Assembly: GCA_021323705.1 (NCBI GenBank)
Contig: JAJPKL010000009.1
Span: 1 to 49,497, forward strand
DNA from: Nitrososphaerota archaeon
Lineage (GTDB): Archaea; Thermoproteota; Nitrososphaeria; Nitrososphaerales; Nitrosopumilaceae
DNA length: 49,497 nt
Direction of reading: 5' to 3'
In this document: in pieces, positions 40,927 to 49,497 of the stretch
How the letters are laid out: the number at the start of each line of letters is the position of its first letter
How positions within the stretch are numbered: position 1 is the stretch's first letter
Position numbers and translations under genes: made by a program
The notes under the pieces: model-generated
What the model was told of the DNA's origin: nothing
The model's input: only the letters and a program-made list of their open reading frames with translations
Database searches by the model: none

Positions 40927-41730
40927 TACTAATTTAGCAGGATCAATTTTTTCATCTCTGAAAAGTTGGACAAACTTTTGATATCTCTCCCTCCTCTCAA
41001 GTATTTCTTCTCTTATTGTTTCTGATAATTCATGTGGACCTTCTTTGTCTCTTAGATAATCTAGAAATATGTCACTGTCATGTATCATACCCAATTCGTC
41101 TTGAATTTTTTTTAAGCTTTTAATAGGTTTTAGAGAATTTATCTTATCCGTAGTTAATTCAATCAAATAACGCAGTTTTTTGAAATCCTTTCTCAATTTG
41201 TGGAGCTCTCCAATTTTCTTGTCATCAGTTAAAACTATGGGGATGTTATGATTTATTTCCGTAATTAACTCAAGTATGATTTTTTGAAACCTTTTCTGTA
41301 GCCTAGATTCACTGACGTCTTTTTCTTTTAACCTTGGGGGCGAATCATCCTTTAATTTTAAGGCCAATCTGTGCCCTGTATTCAACTGACGTTTGCGGTT
41401 ATTGTTAATGGAATCAATAATTTGAATAAAATGCGTAGAATGTCTTTTTTCTAATTTATCACGAATGATGTCAAAATCTCTTATCTGAGTATTTATCTTA
41501 AATAGTAATTTTGCCTGCTTTACATAATTTTGTAGGTGTTCACTTTTTCTATTCTTTTTGGGCAAAATTCTATAGGCAGCTTCCATTCTCCTAATTGCTA
41601 TTCTTATATCATGTATGTTATCCTCCTTTGGATCGTCTATATAATCATCTAATTTTTCAACAAACGTTTTGATGATCTTTTTAAATTTACTTGTTAAAAA
41701 TTTCTTATTGGGAGATATTTGCTCTACCAT
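40915..41730 (-). CDS. CHAD-domain protein
   Basis: 271 aa made of two helical CHAD repeats. Basic signature helices IHDIRIAIRRMEAAYRIL (about 39-56) and LHKLRKDFKKLRYLIEL (about 177-193) line the positively charged channel that binds polyphosphate. CHAD proteins associate with polyphosphate granules and often neighbour ppx, as here. There is no CYTH domain. It is convergent with ppx and reads in the same direction as the AbrB-PhoU gene upstream. Confidence 0.88.
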   Translation of the reverse strand: MVEQISPNKKFLTSKFKKIIKTFVEKLDDYIDDPKEDNIHDIRIAIRRMEAAYRILPKKNRKSEHLQNYVKQAKLLFKINTQIRDFDIIRDKLEKRHSTHFIQIIDSINNNRKRQLNTGHRLALKLKDDSPPRLKEKDVSESRLQKRFQKIILELITEINHNIPIVLTDDKKIGELHKLRKDFKKLRYLIELTTDKINSLKPIKSLKKIQDELGMIHDSDIFLDYLRDKEGPHELSETIREEILERRERYQKFVQLFRDEKIDPAKLVLQF

Positions 41731-41814
41731 AACTTCATCATTAGATATTAGTTTGTATCTTGATAATTTCTGTTGTGAGACAACATTTTCATTATAATCT
41801 ATTTGTCAAATTTG

Positions 41815-42864
41815 TCATGAACCATTTTCAGAGATGACATCCTGGACAGTTTCATTAATTACTGCTTCTGCGATATCGCTAGAATATTCAGCAGTCCTGC
41901 GGATGTCTTCCAATACAAATTTAACTACACTTGTATACTTTTTTGATTCTTCCAAACTATCGGTAAATTCTTTTTCTTTTCCAGCAATTCTGCGCGCAGT
42001 TGATGCAACCATATCAGCTAATGCGTAATCCCTCTTATTGAGTGCAGAAATAGAATCTTCGAAGACTTTGAGGGACTCTTCACTGAGTTTTGTAACTTTT
42101 TGCAAAAGTACTGGCTCAAGCGTAGATTTGAGAAATTTTATCCTGCTTGCTATAGAGACTGCATGGTCTGCAACTCTTTCTATTGATTTTACCACTATTC
42201 TGTAACTTATACAATCAGAGGGCTTTTTCAATCCTATATCACGTAAGATTCTCTCATGTTCTACTGCAAGTGTAAGATTTCTTAATATATACAGACTAAA
42301 ACGATCAACTTCATCATCCAAATGAGTAATTTCTTCTCCAAGCTCAGCATCCATTTCCTTCAATGCATCAATGGCTTGTCTATGCATTGTGGTTGTAAGC
42401 AAAAACATGCGCTTTAGTGCATCATTTATGGAAAGCTCAGGTAGACTAGTTAGAATCTGAATTGTTATGGATTCTGGGGTGGATTCGACAATTTCTGTAC
42501 CTATCATGTTTTTTCTTACCAGATCTCTTATTGCTTGTTTATGTTCCAGCTGTATTCTTCCTCCTTTGGAGTGGATTTCAAGTATTTGATATCCAGATAG
42601 ATACATGGCTATCACTTTACGCTGTATTGACTCCACTGGTTCTTTTTGACTGATGATTGTTTTTGATTTTATTATTTTTGGCGTTTGAGATGTTCCCGTT
42701 GGTAAAATTGAGAGTGAACGATTAACATTTTTTACAATGGATACCGGATCTCCAGTTTTGAGATTCAGTTCATCAATCCATTTCTTAGGAAGAGAAAGAA
42801 CGTAGGTAGATCCACCAACAAGCTGTAACTTTCGTACCTCCTTCTCATTTAATAGCTCTGCCAA
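41815..42864 (-). CDS. AbrB-PhoU phosphate uptake regulator
   Basis: 349 aa combining a swapped-hairpin AbrB/SpoVT DNA-binding domain (about 8-55, VRKLQLVGGSTYVLSLPKKWIDELNLKTGDPVSIV) with two PhoU repeats (about 125-340, metal-binding-like EEITHLDDEVDRF and ADMVASTARRIAGKEKEF). This fusion is the archaeal form of a phosphate-responsive regulator. It is divergent from pstC with a 144-nt shared promoter region rich in dyads, which it may bind. Confidence 0.9.
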   Translation of the reverse strand: MAELLNEKEVRKLQLVGGSTYVLSLPKKWIDELNLKTGDPVSIVKNVNRSLSILPTGTSQTPKIIKSKTIISQKEPVESIQRKVIAMYLSGYQILEIHSKGGRIQLEHKQAIRDLVRKNMIGTEIVESTPESITIQILTSLPELSINDALKRMFLLTTTMHRQAIDALKEMDAELGEEITHLDDEVDRFSLYILRNLTLAVEHERILRDIGLKKPSDCISYRIVVKSIERVADHAVSIASRIKFLKSTLEPVLLQKVTKLSEESLKVFEDSISALNKRDYALADMVASTARRIAGKEKEFTDSLEESKKYTSVVKFVLEDIRRTAEYSSDIAEAVINETVQDVISENGS

Positions 42865-43008
42865 TGTCTATTTCTATATCGAATATAATTAAAGCGGTTG
42901 TGACTACGTTCTATGTAGTACTATATAGATCTATATTCGAATATGAAACTTAAGAAATTATGGTCGAACCTCTGATATCTTCATCACAAATGATATCAAT
43001 TGTACTTG
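42865..43008. promoter_or_regulatory. Divergent phosphate-regulon promoter with dyads
   Basis: Between AbrB-PhoU and pstC lie two perfect palindromes, ATATAGATCTATAT (42,923-42,936) and ATATTCGAATAT (42,933-42,944), plus the related TATATCGAATATA near 42,884-42,891. The minus-strand AATTATATTC near 42,885-42,893 is a good TATA box for AbrB-PhoU. CTATATAG at 42,921-42,928 also occurs upstream of pstS (46,359-46,366) and sixA (38,698-38,705). A Pho-type operator is a reasonable inference. Confidence 0.6.
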
Positions 43009-43977
43009 ATGGAAACTGTGAAGCTAAAGGGAGGTTCTCCTGTTTACGATAAGGTCTTCAAGATAGCATCTGCAATAGCTGCCACTTACATACTAGCTAT
43101 TATCGTTTTGATAGTCTTCCAGCTAAGTAGCGGGTCCTATCTAATTTGGGCTCACGAAGGAATTTCATTTCTTACTGGATCAGATTGGAATGCAGTAGAA
43201 GGTAGCGAATCATACGGAGCAGCACCATACATAACAGGCACTTTTGTGACTGCCGGACTTGCCATGATAATAGGAGTGCCAATAAGCATTGGCATTGCAA
43301 TGTTTCTTTCAGAACTTGCGCCCAAGTTTCTACGTTCAGCACTCTCTTTCGTTATTGAGCTCTTAGCAGCTGTTCCAAGTGTAATCTACGGCCTGTGGGG
43401 AATGTTCGTATTTCGAGATTATCTGAGAGACTGGATTGAAACACCACTCAACAATGCTTTTGGCAACAATGTCTGGTTTTTCTCAGGAACCCCCTTTGGG
43501 TTAGACATCTTTACTGCAAGCGTGGTACTTGCAATCATGATAATTCCAACAATAGCTTCCATCTCAAGAGAAATTATGATTGCTGTCCCAAACAGCCAAA
43601 GAGAGGCAGCATACATGTTGGGAGCCACAAAATGGGAGGTCTTTAAGATGGCAGTAATTCCATATTCAAAGTCAGGTCTAGTTGGAGCCTCAATACTTGG
43701 ACTAGGACGGGCTGTTGGAGAAACTATGGCAGTTACAATGTTAATCGGTAACGCAACAGGTCCACAGGCATTTCCAACATCATTGTTTGGACCTGGTCAA
43801 ACAATGTCAAGTATAATTGCAAATGAATTTGCGGAAGCCTCACAAGGCAGCCTTCACATGGCAGCACTAATTGGAGTTGGCCTGATACTTTTCATCGTTG
43901 CAATTGCAATCAACATTGTTGCACAGCTTTTGGTTTCAAGAGTAATAAAGGCACACCAAGGAGCGGTTCTGGCATGA
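43009..43977 (+). CDS. pstC: Phosphate ABC transporter permease PstC
   Basis: Inner-membrane permease of the high-affinity phosphate importer. 322 aa from the ATG at 43,009, preferred over a TTG three codons upstream. About six membrane helices are visible. The permease-to-ATPase coupling loop is REIMIAVPNSQREAAYMLGATKWEVFKMAVIPYSKSGLVGASILGLGRAVGETMAV (about 185-240), with the EAA-type glycine. It starts the operon pstC-pstA-pstB-phoU and overlaps pstA by 4 nt. Confidence 0.95.
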   Translation: METVKLKGGSPVYDKVFKIASAIAATYILAIIVLIVFQLSSGSYLIWAHEGISFLTGSDWNAVEGSESYGAAPYITGTFVTAGLAMIIGVPISIGIAMFLSELAPKFLRSALSFVIELLAAVPSVIYGLWGMFVFRDYLRDWIETPLNNAFGNNVWFFSGTPFGLDIFTASVVLAIMIIPTIASISREIMIAVPNSQREAAYMLGATKWEVFKMAVIPYSKSGLVGASILGLGRAVGETMAVTMLIGNATGPQAFPTSLFGPGQTMSSIIANEFAEASQGSLHMAALIGVGLILFIVAIAINIVAQLLVSRVIKAHQGAVLA

Positions 43978-44888
43978 TCACAATAGAACAAAGGGCAGAG
44001 TTTAGGAAACATTTTAGAAATAATATACAAAGTAGACTAGTTACTGATAGAATCATAAAGGGAATAGTATTTGGTTGTGTCGCACTAGCTATTATTCCCC
44101 TTGGAAGTATACTTCTCGAAGTAATAAGAAATGGAGCCCCTGTACTGAGTATAGATTTCTTAACACAACCGCCGGGAGCAGTAGGATCAGATCAACCTGG
44201 TGGAATTGGTCCTGCTATTCAAGGAACTTTATTGCTGATTGGTATGTCAAGCCTCGTTGGAGTGCCAATTGGTGTCTTGGGCGGAATCTTTCTCTCTGAA
44301 TATGGCAACAATAGATTTGGTCATGCTATAAGATTCTTTAACGATGTTTTAGCAGAATTTCCAACTATTGTAATAGGACTTTTTGCATTTGTTGTAATAG
44401 TACTAACACTTGGTTACTTTTCAATTATTGCAGGAATGTTCGCACTCTCAATTATCATGCTGCCAATTATAACAAGAACAACTGAAGAATCGCTAAAACT
44501 TGTACCTGTAACTTACAGAGAAGCGGGATATGCGCTCGGAATAAAAAGATGGACGGTGATATTCCGAATTCTACTAACAAGCGCTAAAAGTGGTTTGATT
44601 ACAGGAATCATGCTATCGGTAGCAAGAATAGGAGGGGAGACGGCTCCTTTAATTTTTACAATACTTGGTAGCAGTGACTTTTTCACAGGCTTTGATCAAC
44701 CAATGGATGCCTTACCGCTTAGAATATGGCGACTCTCATTACTACCATATGATACTGCAACAGCCCAAGGGTGGGGTGCAGCTCTTATTCTGATACTGAT
44801 AGTTCTTAGCCTTAACATTGGCATGAGATACTTGTTCTTGCGAAAACGTGGTGGAGGTGGAAGATTTAGAATCACAACAGGTGGATAG
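43974..44888 (+). CDS. pstA: Phosphate ABC transporter permease PstA
   Basis: Second permease subunit, 304 aa, about six membrane helices. The PstA signature [24 protein letters not shown] (about 62-85) and the coupling loop [33 protein letters not shown] (about 170-202), followed by [13 protein letters not shown], are intact. The C-terminus is basic and glycine-rich. ATGA overlap with pstC; the stop is one base from the pstB start. Confidence 0.95.
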   Translation: MITIEQRAEFRKHFRNNIQSRLVTDRIIKGIVFGCVALAIIPLGSILLEVIRNGAPVLSIDFLTQPPGAVGSDQPGGIGPAIQGTLLLIGMSSLVGVPIGVLGGIFLSEYGNNRFGHAIRFFNDVLAEFPTIVIGLFAFVVIVLTLGYFSIIAGMFALSIIMLPIITRTTEESLKLVPVTYREAGYALGIKRWTVIFRILLTSAKSGLITGIMLSVARIGGETAPLIFTILGSSDFFTGFDQPMDALPLRIWRLSLLPYDTATAQGWGAALILILIVLSLNIGMRYLFLRKRGGGGRFRITTGG

Positions 44889-44889
44889 A

Positions 44890-45696
44890 ATGGAAACATT
44901 AACAAAAACTCCAATCTCATACAAATCTGCCGAAGAGCCGAGATACAAACTAATCGCAGAAAATATTGTTGCTACTTACAATGGAATTGAAGCCGTAAAG
45001 AACGTAAGCATGAAATTCAGGGAAAGAGCAGTAACTGCGTTAATCGGGCCATCGGGATGTGGGAAAACTACGTTTCTTCGTTGCCTCAATAGAATGCATG
45101 AGCTTTCAAAAGGAGCAAAAGTAGTAGGAAAAGTTTTGCTGGATGGTCAGGATCTCTATTCAAGTCGTGAGGACGCTATCATTCACAGAAGAAAAATAGG
45201 TATGGTCTTCCAAAAACCAAACCCATTTCCTACAATGTCAATTTATGATAACGTAGCTGCAGGACTAAAGCTAAACGGAGTACGAGATAAAAAAATTATA
45301 GATCAAATAGTTCAAGGATGCCTTGAGATGGTATACCTCTGGGACGAGGTAAAACATGATCTGAAAAAGCCCGGCATGAGTCTTTCAGGTGGACAACAAC
45401 AACGTCTCTGCATTGCCAGAGCTCTTGCCATACAACCAGAGGTCCTTTTAATGGACGAGCCCGCATCTGCACTTGATCCCATTGCCACTCAAAAGATTGA
45501 AGAAATGATAAACGAATTGAAAAAAGAATATACTATAATCATAGTAACCCATAACATGCAACAGGCTGTGAGAATATCTGACTACACTGGCTTTATGTAC
45601 CTTGGAGATTTGGTTGAGTTTGGGGAGACCAAGCAAATCTTTGAGAATCCAAGAAATGAGATCACAGCAAAGTATGTTCAGGGGCAATTTGGTTAG
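44890..45696 (+). CDS. pstB: Phosphate ABC transporter ATPase PstB
   Basis: ATP-binding subunit energising phosphate import. I start at the ATG at 44,890, one base after the pstA stop, giving 268 aa; a frame beginning inside pstA is less likely. Walker A is GPSGCGKTT, the signature is LSGGQQQR, Walker B is [12 protein letters not shown], and the switch histidine is in THNM. PstB-typical [10 protein letters not shown] and [19 protein letters not shown] are present. phoU begins on the next base. Confidence 0.97.
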   Translation: METLTKTPISYKSAEEPRYKLIAENIVATYNGIEAVKNVSMKFRERAVTALIGPSGCGKTTFLRCLNRMHELSKGAKVVGKVLLDGQDLYSSREDAIIHRRKIGMVFQKPNPFPTMSIYDNVAAGLKLNGVRDKKIIDQIVQGCLEMVYLWDEVKHDLKKPGMSLSGGQQQRLCIARALAIQPEVLLMDEPASALDPIATQKIEEMINELKKEYTIIIVTHNMQQAVRISDYTGFMYLGDLVEFGETKQIFENPRNEITAKYVQGQFG

Positions 45697-46323
45697 TTGA
45701 CACGTCTAATAGATCCCCCCCTGCAGAAGCTCTCATCTCTGATGGAGAAGATGGGTTCACTATCTCTTCAATCCATAAACTTGGCTTTGGACTCTTATCT
45801 TGAAGGAAAAAATGTTCGTCATGAGGCACATAAGCTATCTCAAGAAATAATGAGCCTGTACGATGAAGTGGGTGATCTTACATTTGATATGATGTTACGA
45901 TATCAGCCAGTTGCAAGCGATTTTCGATTAATCAGGTCATGTATCGAGGTGTCCTACGGTTTTACAAGATTTGGGCGCTATGCGTATGATATTACTGCAG
46001 TAAGAGACATGTTTGGAGATCTCTCAGAATGCAAAAACGAGGTAATCTATACACTTTCAGGAGAGATAAAACACATGATAAACTTGGCTATACAATGCTT
46101 TGCAACATTAGATTTGGAAAAAGCAAAACAGCTTAGAACTGATGAAGACTTGGTAGACAAGTATTACAACAAACACCTCCCAATGTTGATCAACTCAATA
46201 AACATAAAATGCGCTCTTGCAGACGCACTAGTTCTTCGATACCTGGAACGAATTGCTGATCATGCTGCCTTTATGGGGGAATCAGTAAACTACATAGTCA
46301 CAGGACAAAGACGTTTTCACTAA
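45697..46323 (+). CDS. phoU: Phosphate transport regulator PhoU
   Basis: 208 aa with two three-helix PhoU repeats. The metal-cluster motifs are only partly kept (ECKNEVIYTLSGEIKHM near 108-122, YLERIADHAAFMGESVNYIVTG near 180-201). PhoU restrains Pst transport when phosphate is plentiful. The TTG start directly abuts the pstB stop, so it is the last gene of the transporter operon. It is distinct from the AbrB-PhoU fusion across the divergent promoter. Confidence 0.92.
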   Translation: MTRLIDPPLQKLSSLMEKMGSLSLQSINLALDSYLEGKNVRHEAHKLSQEIMSLYDEVGDLTFDMMLRYQPVASDFRLIRSCIEVSYGFTRFGRYAYDITAVRDMFGDLSECKNEVIYTLSGEIKHMINLAIQCFATLDLEKAKQLRTDEDLVDKYYNKHLPMLINSINIKCALADALVLRYLERIADHAAFMGESVNYIVTGQRRFH

Positions 46324-46440
46324 AGCCTTCTATTCAATTTCTTTCAATTGGTTCCTTTCTATATAGTTACCATAGCTTACAATTGATTACATAAACTATT
46401 CCGGTCATACGTAAATAACTTTACTAGGTCGGTATTATCG

Positions 46441-47622
46441 ATGAAAAAGATGTTCTTGGCAATAGCTTTCATGTTATTGCTAATAGTACCATCAACAATA
46501 CTGTATGCAAGTGCTCAAAGTAGCCAGTCATATACCATTACAGGAGCTGGATCGACCTTTATCTTCCCACTGATGGATACGTGGAGAGTGCAATACAATA
46601 ACCTGCATCCCAACATAAAACTAAACTATCAATCCATCGGAAGTGGAGCAGGCATCAAGCTTCTGACACAAAAGACTGTAGACTTTGGAGCCTCAGATGC
46701 ACCTTTAGCACCATCTGAACAAGCGGCGGCACCTGGAACGGTGACTATTGCGGATTCAATTGGAGGAATTACAATATCCTACAACCTTCCTGGAATTGAC
46801 AAAGGTATGAAACTGACAGGTCCTGTGATCGCCCAGATCTTTATGGGCAAAATCACCATGTGGAATGATCCGGCTATCACAAATCTGAACCCGGGAATGA
46901 ATCTACCTGCTCAGAAGATCTTAATAGCTCACCGTGCAGACGGATCTGGAACAACATATGCATTTACAGATTATCTGTCCAACGTCTCTCCTGATTGGAA
47001 GGCAACAGTAGGTCAAGGTAAGACAGTTCCATGGCCTGTTGGGACAGGTGCGCAAGGAAATGCTGGCGTAGCAGGCATAGTGAAAAGCACTACCTATGCA
47101 GTAGGATATGTAGAACTTGCCTATGCATATCAGAACAATATGACATATGCATTTGTCCAAAATGCTGATGGAAATGTGTTTGTTGAACCAACAATAGCGT
47201 CAGTGGCTGCCGATGCAGCTGCTGGAGGGACAAGCCTTCCGGCACCAGACGGGGATTGGAGCAAGGTATCGATTGTAAATGAGCCAGGAAGCAACTCCTA
47301 CCCAATATCTACCTTGACGTATATCATGGTATACAAAGATCTGAGTCAAATAAGTGGAGAAACACAGGACAAAACACAGGAAGTAAAAAACTTTCTTAAC
47401 TGGATAATCCACGATGGACAACAATATGCATCTCCTCTACTGTACGTTCCGCTGCCTGATGCGATAGTCAAGGCAAACGAAAAGGCAATTTCAGAAATAC
47501 AGTTTGGTGGTAGCGCAGTTCCAGAGTTTGGACCTGTCACAGCCCTAGTACTTGCAGCTGCAATTGTATCTATAATTGCGTTTTCTGCAAAGACCGGACT
47601 AAGAATAGCTCCAAAAATCTAA
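46441..47622 (+). CDS. pstS: Phosphate-binding protein PstS with PEFG-CTERM tail
   Basis: 393 aa. Signal peptide 1-26 (cleaved after YASAQ) without a lipobox cysteine. The binding domain contains the phosphate loops TITGAGSTFIFPLMD, QSIGSGAGIKLLTQKTVDFGASDAPL and AHRADGSGTTYAFTDYL. The C-terminus is PEFG followed by one membrane helix and a basic end (FSAKTGLRIAPKI), the thaumarchaeal PEFG-CTERM sorting signal. It has its own promoter region 117 nt after phoU. Surface anchoring by an archaeosortase-like enzyme is inferred from the tail. Confidence 0.95.
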   Translation: MKKMFLAIAFMLLLIVPSTILYASAQSSQSYTITGAGSTFIFPLMDTWRVQYNNLHPNIKLNYQSIGSGAGIKLLTQKTVDFGASDAPLAPSEQAAAPGTVTIADSIGGITISYNLPGIDKGMKLTGPVIAQIFMGKITMWNDPAITNLNPGMNLPAQKILIAHRADGSGTTYAFTDYLSNVSPDWKATVGQGKTVPWPVGTGAQGNAGVAGIVKSTTYAVGYVELAYAYQNNMTYAFVQNADGNVFVEPTIASVAADAAAGGTSLPAPDGDWSKVSIVNEPGSNSYPISTLTYIMVYKDLSQISGETQDKTQEVKNFLNWIIHDGQQYASPLLYVPLPDAIVKANEKAISEIQFGGSAVPEFGPVTALVLAAAIVSIIAFSAKTGLRIAPKI

Positions 47623-47628
47623 CTCTCT

Positions 47629-47645
47629 ACTTTTTTATTTTTTAA
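47629..47645 (+). terminator. T-rich terminator after pstS
   Basis: CTTTTTTATTTTTTAAAT starting a few bases after the pstS stop is a typical archaeal oligo-T termination signal without a required hairpin. Confidence 0.55.
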
Positions 47646-47983
47646 ATTCCATCTGTCCGAAATTCTGAATTTTAACAAGGTAAGACTCTGATTTTTAACA
47701 ATTATTTCCTAATAGTAGATAGCACAGTTCTAGAAATCAAAATCTCTTTGTACTGATAAAAGAATTTTCGACGTTTAGAGGAATGCTCCCCAAATCTAAT
47801 ATTCTTCTCTTGAAAAAATTTCACAGGAGGAGATAATTATAGTTGTTGTACATAGTTATACTACGATTATCTCTTCCTGTTAAAACCAACCAAAGATTAA
47901 TCCCGACGTCAAATATGCAGTACTATGAAAAAATTATGTAAAAAATGCTGTGATTACAAATTAATTTATGGAACAGACAAAGT
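47646..47983. other. Intergenic stretch with a long imperfect dyad
   Basis: No gene. It contains ACAGGAGGAGATAAT (47,823-47,837) and its near-perfect complement ATTATCTCTTCCTGT (47,866-47,880), 14 of 15 pairs, with a 28-nt loop. It lies about 100 nt before the hypothetical gene at 47,984. It could be an RNA hairpin, an operator, or a small RNA. Confidence 0.5.
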
Positions 47984-48370
47984 ATGAAATTGCTAGTAGA
48001 AAAAATATTATCAAACATAAACAGGATTCTAACTGGCTACGAGAAATTACACCACTACGAAGAACATGGATGCACGTATGCGGAAATAAAAAAAGAATTG
48101 GTTCAATTGAAGAACACAAGTGAGGAACTAACGCCACTAATGAAAAGTCTGTTCAAGGATAATCCGACTCGCATTCAAGGTATAACAACACTATCTAATA
48201 TATTCAAAGTCACGTTCTTGCCCACATTAAAGGTGCATCTACTTTATCTGAAACAAACTGAAGGTCTAAATGATAGCCATCTCAAAATTCAGGCCCGTTT
48301 GGCAATTACCTATCTAAATGTAGATGGTTGTATTGATAATCTGAGAATAATTCGTTCCTATTTGAAATGA
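47984..48370 (+). CDS. Hypothetical helical protein
   Basis: 128 aa, almost entirely helical and rich in Lys, Leu and Ile (LLVEKILSNINRILTGYEKLHHYEEHGCTYAEIKKELVQLKNTSEELTPLMKSL). It may form a four-helix bundle. No motif or family is recognised. It ends 12 nt before the convergent regulator gene. The AT-rich leader gives only weak promoter evidence. Confidence 0.55.
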   Translation: MKLLVEKILSNINRILTGYEKLHHYEEHGCTYAEIKKELVQLKNTSEELTPLMKSLFKDNPTRIQGITTLSNIFKVTFLPTLKVHLLYLKQTEGLNDSHLKIQARLAITYLNVDGCIDNLRIIRSYLK

Positions 48371-48382
48371 TAAAAAATTCTA

Positions 48383-48967
48383 TCATGCTTCACTTGAAAG
48401 AGAAAGATATCTGTTTACTAGTTTGTTTGACCAGATATTCCATTCATTAGTGTAGTAGTCTTTGAGAAATTTCACAACAATATCTGTATTAACTGAGATA
48501 TGGTATCTTCTATATCTGCCGTCTCTAAATTCAAATACCACTCCAAGATCGGATAAACGGTCGACATGCCACCGAACAGAAGCATAGGATATCTCAATAT
48601 TTTTGACTATATCTTTTAGAGTAGGGTTTTTTCTTTCCATTATAAACATCAATATCTTACGCGTATTTTTGTGGTACAATGCCTTTAACACATTCTTCTC
48701 GTAATCACTGTATTTCGAAATCAAGAAGAAGTACCTGAACGACTCGTTCTTTTCAGAGGCTATTTTGCCCCGTTTTTCTAAAGAATGTAGATGATATCTC
48801 AAAGTACCCAACGCCAATCCCAAGTCAGTTCTCATCTTGCGTAGGTGGCTACCAGGATTTCTTTCAAGATACACCAAAATCTTTGATTGATTTTCTATCA
48901 AGTCAGTCTCTTGTGATAATTTAGACATCATCATACCATAGCTCACATAAGTGGAAATTTTCATCAC
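48383..48967 (-). CDS. Double winged-helix transcription regulator
   Basis: 194 aa with two winged helices. The first (about 25-85) is KILVYLERNPGSHLRKMRTDLGLALGTLRYHLHSLEKRGKIASEKNESFRYFF. The second (about 92-160) is LKALYHKNTRKILMFIMERKNPTLKDIVKNIEISYASVRWHVDRLSDLGVVFEFRDGRYRRYHIS. The pattern matches archaeal ArsR-like tandem-wHTH regulators. No ligand domain. It is divergent from the S-layer gene, with 267 nt between, so it could act there, though this is only positional. Confidence 0.8.
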   Translation of the reverse strand: MMKISTYVSYGMMMSKLSQETDLIENQSKILVYLERNPGSHLRKMRTDLGLALGTLRYHLHSLEKRGKIASEKNESFRYFFLISKYSDYEKNVLKALYHKNTRKILMFIMERKNPTLKDIVKNIEISYASVRWHVDRLSDLGVVFEFRDGRYRRYHISVNTDIVVKFLKDYYTNEWNIWSNKLVNRYLSLSSEA

Positions 48968-49234
48968 CGATTTTTGAAATTAAGTACAACCCATATTTTA
49001 TCTCGTTGACCTTTTCATAATTATGATCTATATTGATTCAATAGTCTATGTGTGGTTCATAGAATAGTATTGTACAGTATTGAGTCTCAATATCACAAAA
49101 AACTAGCACAATTCTATTAATGAAACTGTTAGAAGGATAAAAAATCAACCCAAAAAATTGTAATTAATTTTTTTTATTTTCAAAAATGTGTCATATTTCT
49201 TATTAACAAAAAAATTACCGTGCATAGCAATAAC

Positions 49235-49497
49235 ATGAGTAACAACACATTACGAAAAGTAACTAGTCTATCACTATTAACGATCCTACTAGCGAGCAGT
49301 GCTGTTATCGGACTGCCAAGCGCAATCCCATCAGTACATGCTCAAGTAGCTTCGCATCCAAACTTGTTTGTCTCTGCAGAAAACTCTCAATACAACAACT
49401 ACTTTGCCGGCCCACAAGTGGTCCAAGTCGTAGTATCTGATCCAAACATAAACAGATTGGACCAGAAGTACGGTGAACCAGTTGTAACCGTCAACGG
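49235..49497 (+). CDS. S-layer protein, 5' end only
   Basis: The frame is open from ATG at 49,235 to the window edge (88 codons). It encodes a signal peptide (LSLLTILLASSAVIG..., cleaved after VHAQ), then HPNLFVSAENSQYNNYFAGPQVVQVVVSDPNINRLDQKYGEPVVTVNG in two overlapping stretches. This is the N-terminal pattern of the abundant thaumarchaeal S-layer protein. The rest is outside the window. The upstream region is very A+T rich with several TATA-like runs. Confidence 0.85.
   Translation, partial: MSNNTLRKVTSLSLLTILLASSAVIGLPSAIPSVHAQVASHPNLFVSAENSQYNNYFAGPQVVQVVVSDPNINRLDQKYGEPVVTVN

Overview
The window reads as chromosome of an ammonia-oxidising-type thaumarchaeon (Nitrososphaerota, probably Nitrosopumilales/Nitrosotalea-like). 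The evidence is archaeal tyrosyl-tRNA synthetase and RtcA, many leaderless ATG/TTG/GTG starts 22-30 bases after a TATA box, secreted proteins with a PEFG-type C-terminal sorting motif, an S-layer protein start typical of thaumarchaea at the right edge, cobamide genes (cobJ, bluB), an orphan MtrA-like protein, and a tRNA-Arg with an apparent short intron in its D-loop. All family names come from reading the proteins by eye; no database search was possible.

Layout. 1-3,100: the leader-proximal end of a CRISPR array (6 repeats, running off the left edge), its leader, and a cas4-cas1-cas2 adaptation module with no effector genes in view, then an HTH/coiled-coil protein with a palindrome at its promoter. 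3,283-17,767: ordinary core genome (aspartokinase, cobJ, F420/flavin oxidoreductase, tyrS, DegT aminotransferase plus MtrA-like protein, NTP pyrophosphatase, PfkB kinase, LEA14-like protein, cyclophilin, small zinc-ribbon proteins, tRNA-Arg, bluB).

17,939-29,577: an 11.6-kb integrated element in the 3' end of tRNA-Val(GAC). It is bounded by a perfect 19-bp direct repeat (CTCTCTCGGCCCATTTTCT) and carries a tyrosine integrase next to the tRNA. It also holds a five-gene overlapping operon of four paralogous mini-HTH proteins ending in a winged-HTH/HEPN protein, and a perfect 97-bp inverted repeat whose arms each hold three 21-bp-spaced iterons. A second operon pairs a HEPN protein with a zinc-finger/repeat protein, and four co-oriented secreted-protein genes form the cargo. 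No recognisable replication or conjugation gene is present. The two HEPN operons plus the iteron palindrome are the best candidates for an undescribed system here.

29,606-37,058: mixed core genes (FMN-binding protein, LEA14-like, CopD, RtcA, DUF1059, Lrp-type ligand-binding domain) and three divergent copies of a small thaumarchaeal roadblock-like family. A secreted phospholipase C/acid-phosphatase-type phosphoesterase and one of these copies lie between two perfect 67-bp inverted copies of a hairpin-forming repeat.

37,177-47,622: a phosphate/polyphosphate supercluster. It contains two thymidylate-kinase-like P-loop proteins, a SixA phosphatase, a Ppx/GppA exopolyphosphatase, a CHAD protein, an AbrB-PhoU regulator, and pstC-pstA-pstB-phoU followed by pstS with a PEFG-CTERM tail. 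The secreted phosphoesterase upstream fits the same theme of phosphate scavenging. The window closes with a hypothetical helical protein, a double winged-helix regulator and the first 88 codons of the S-layer protein.
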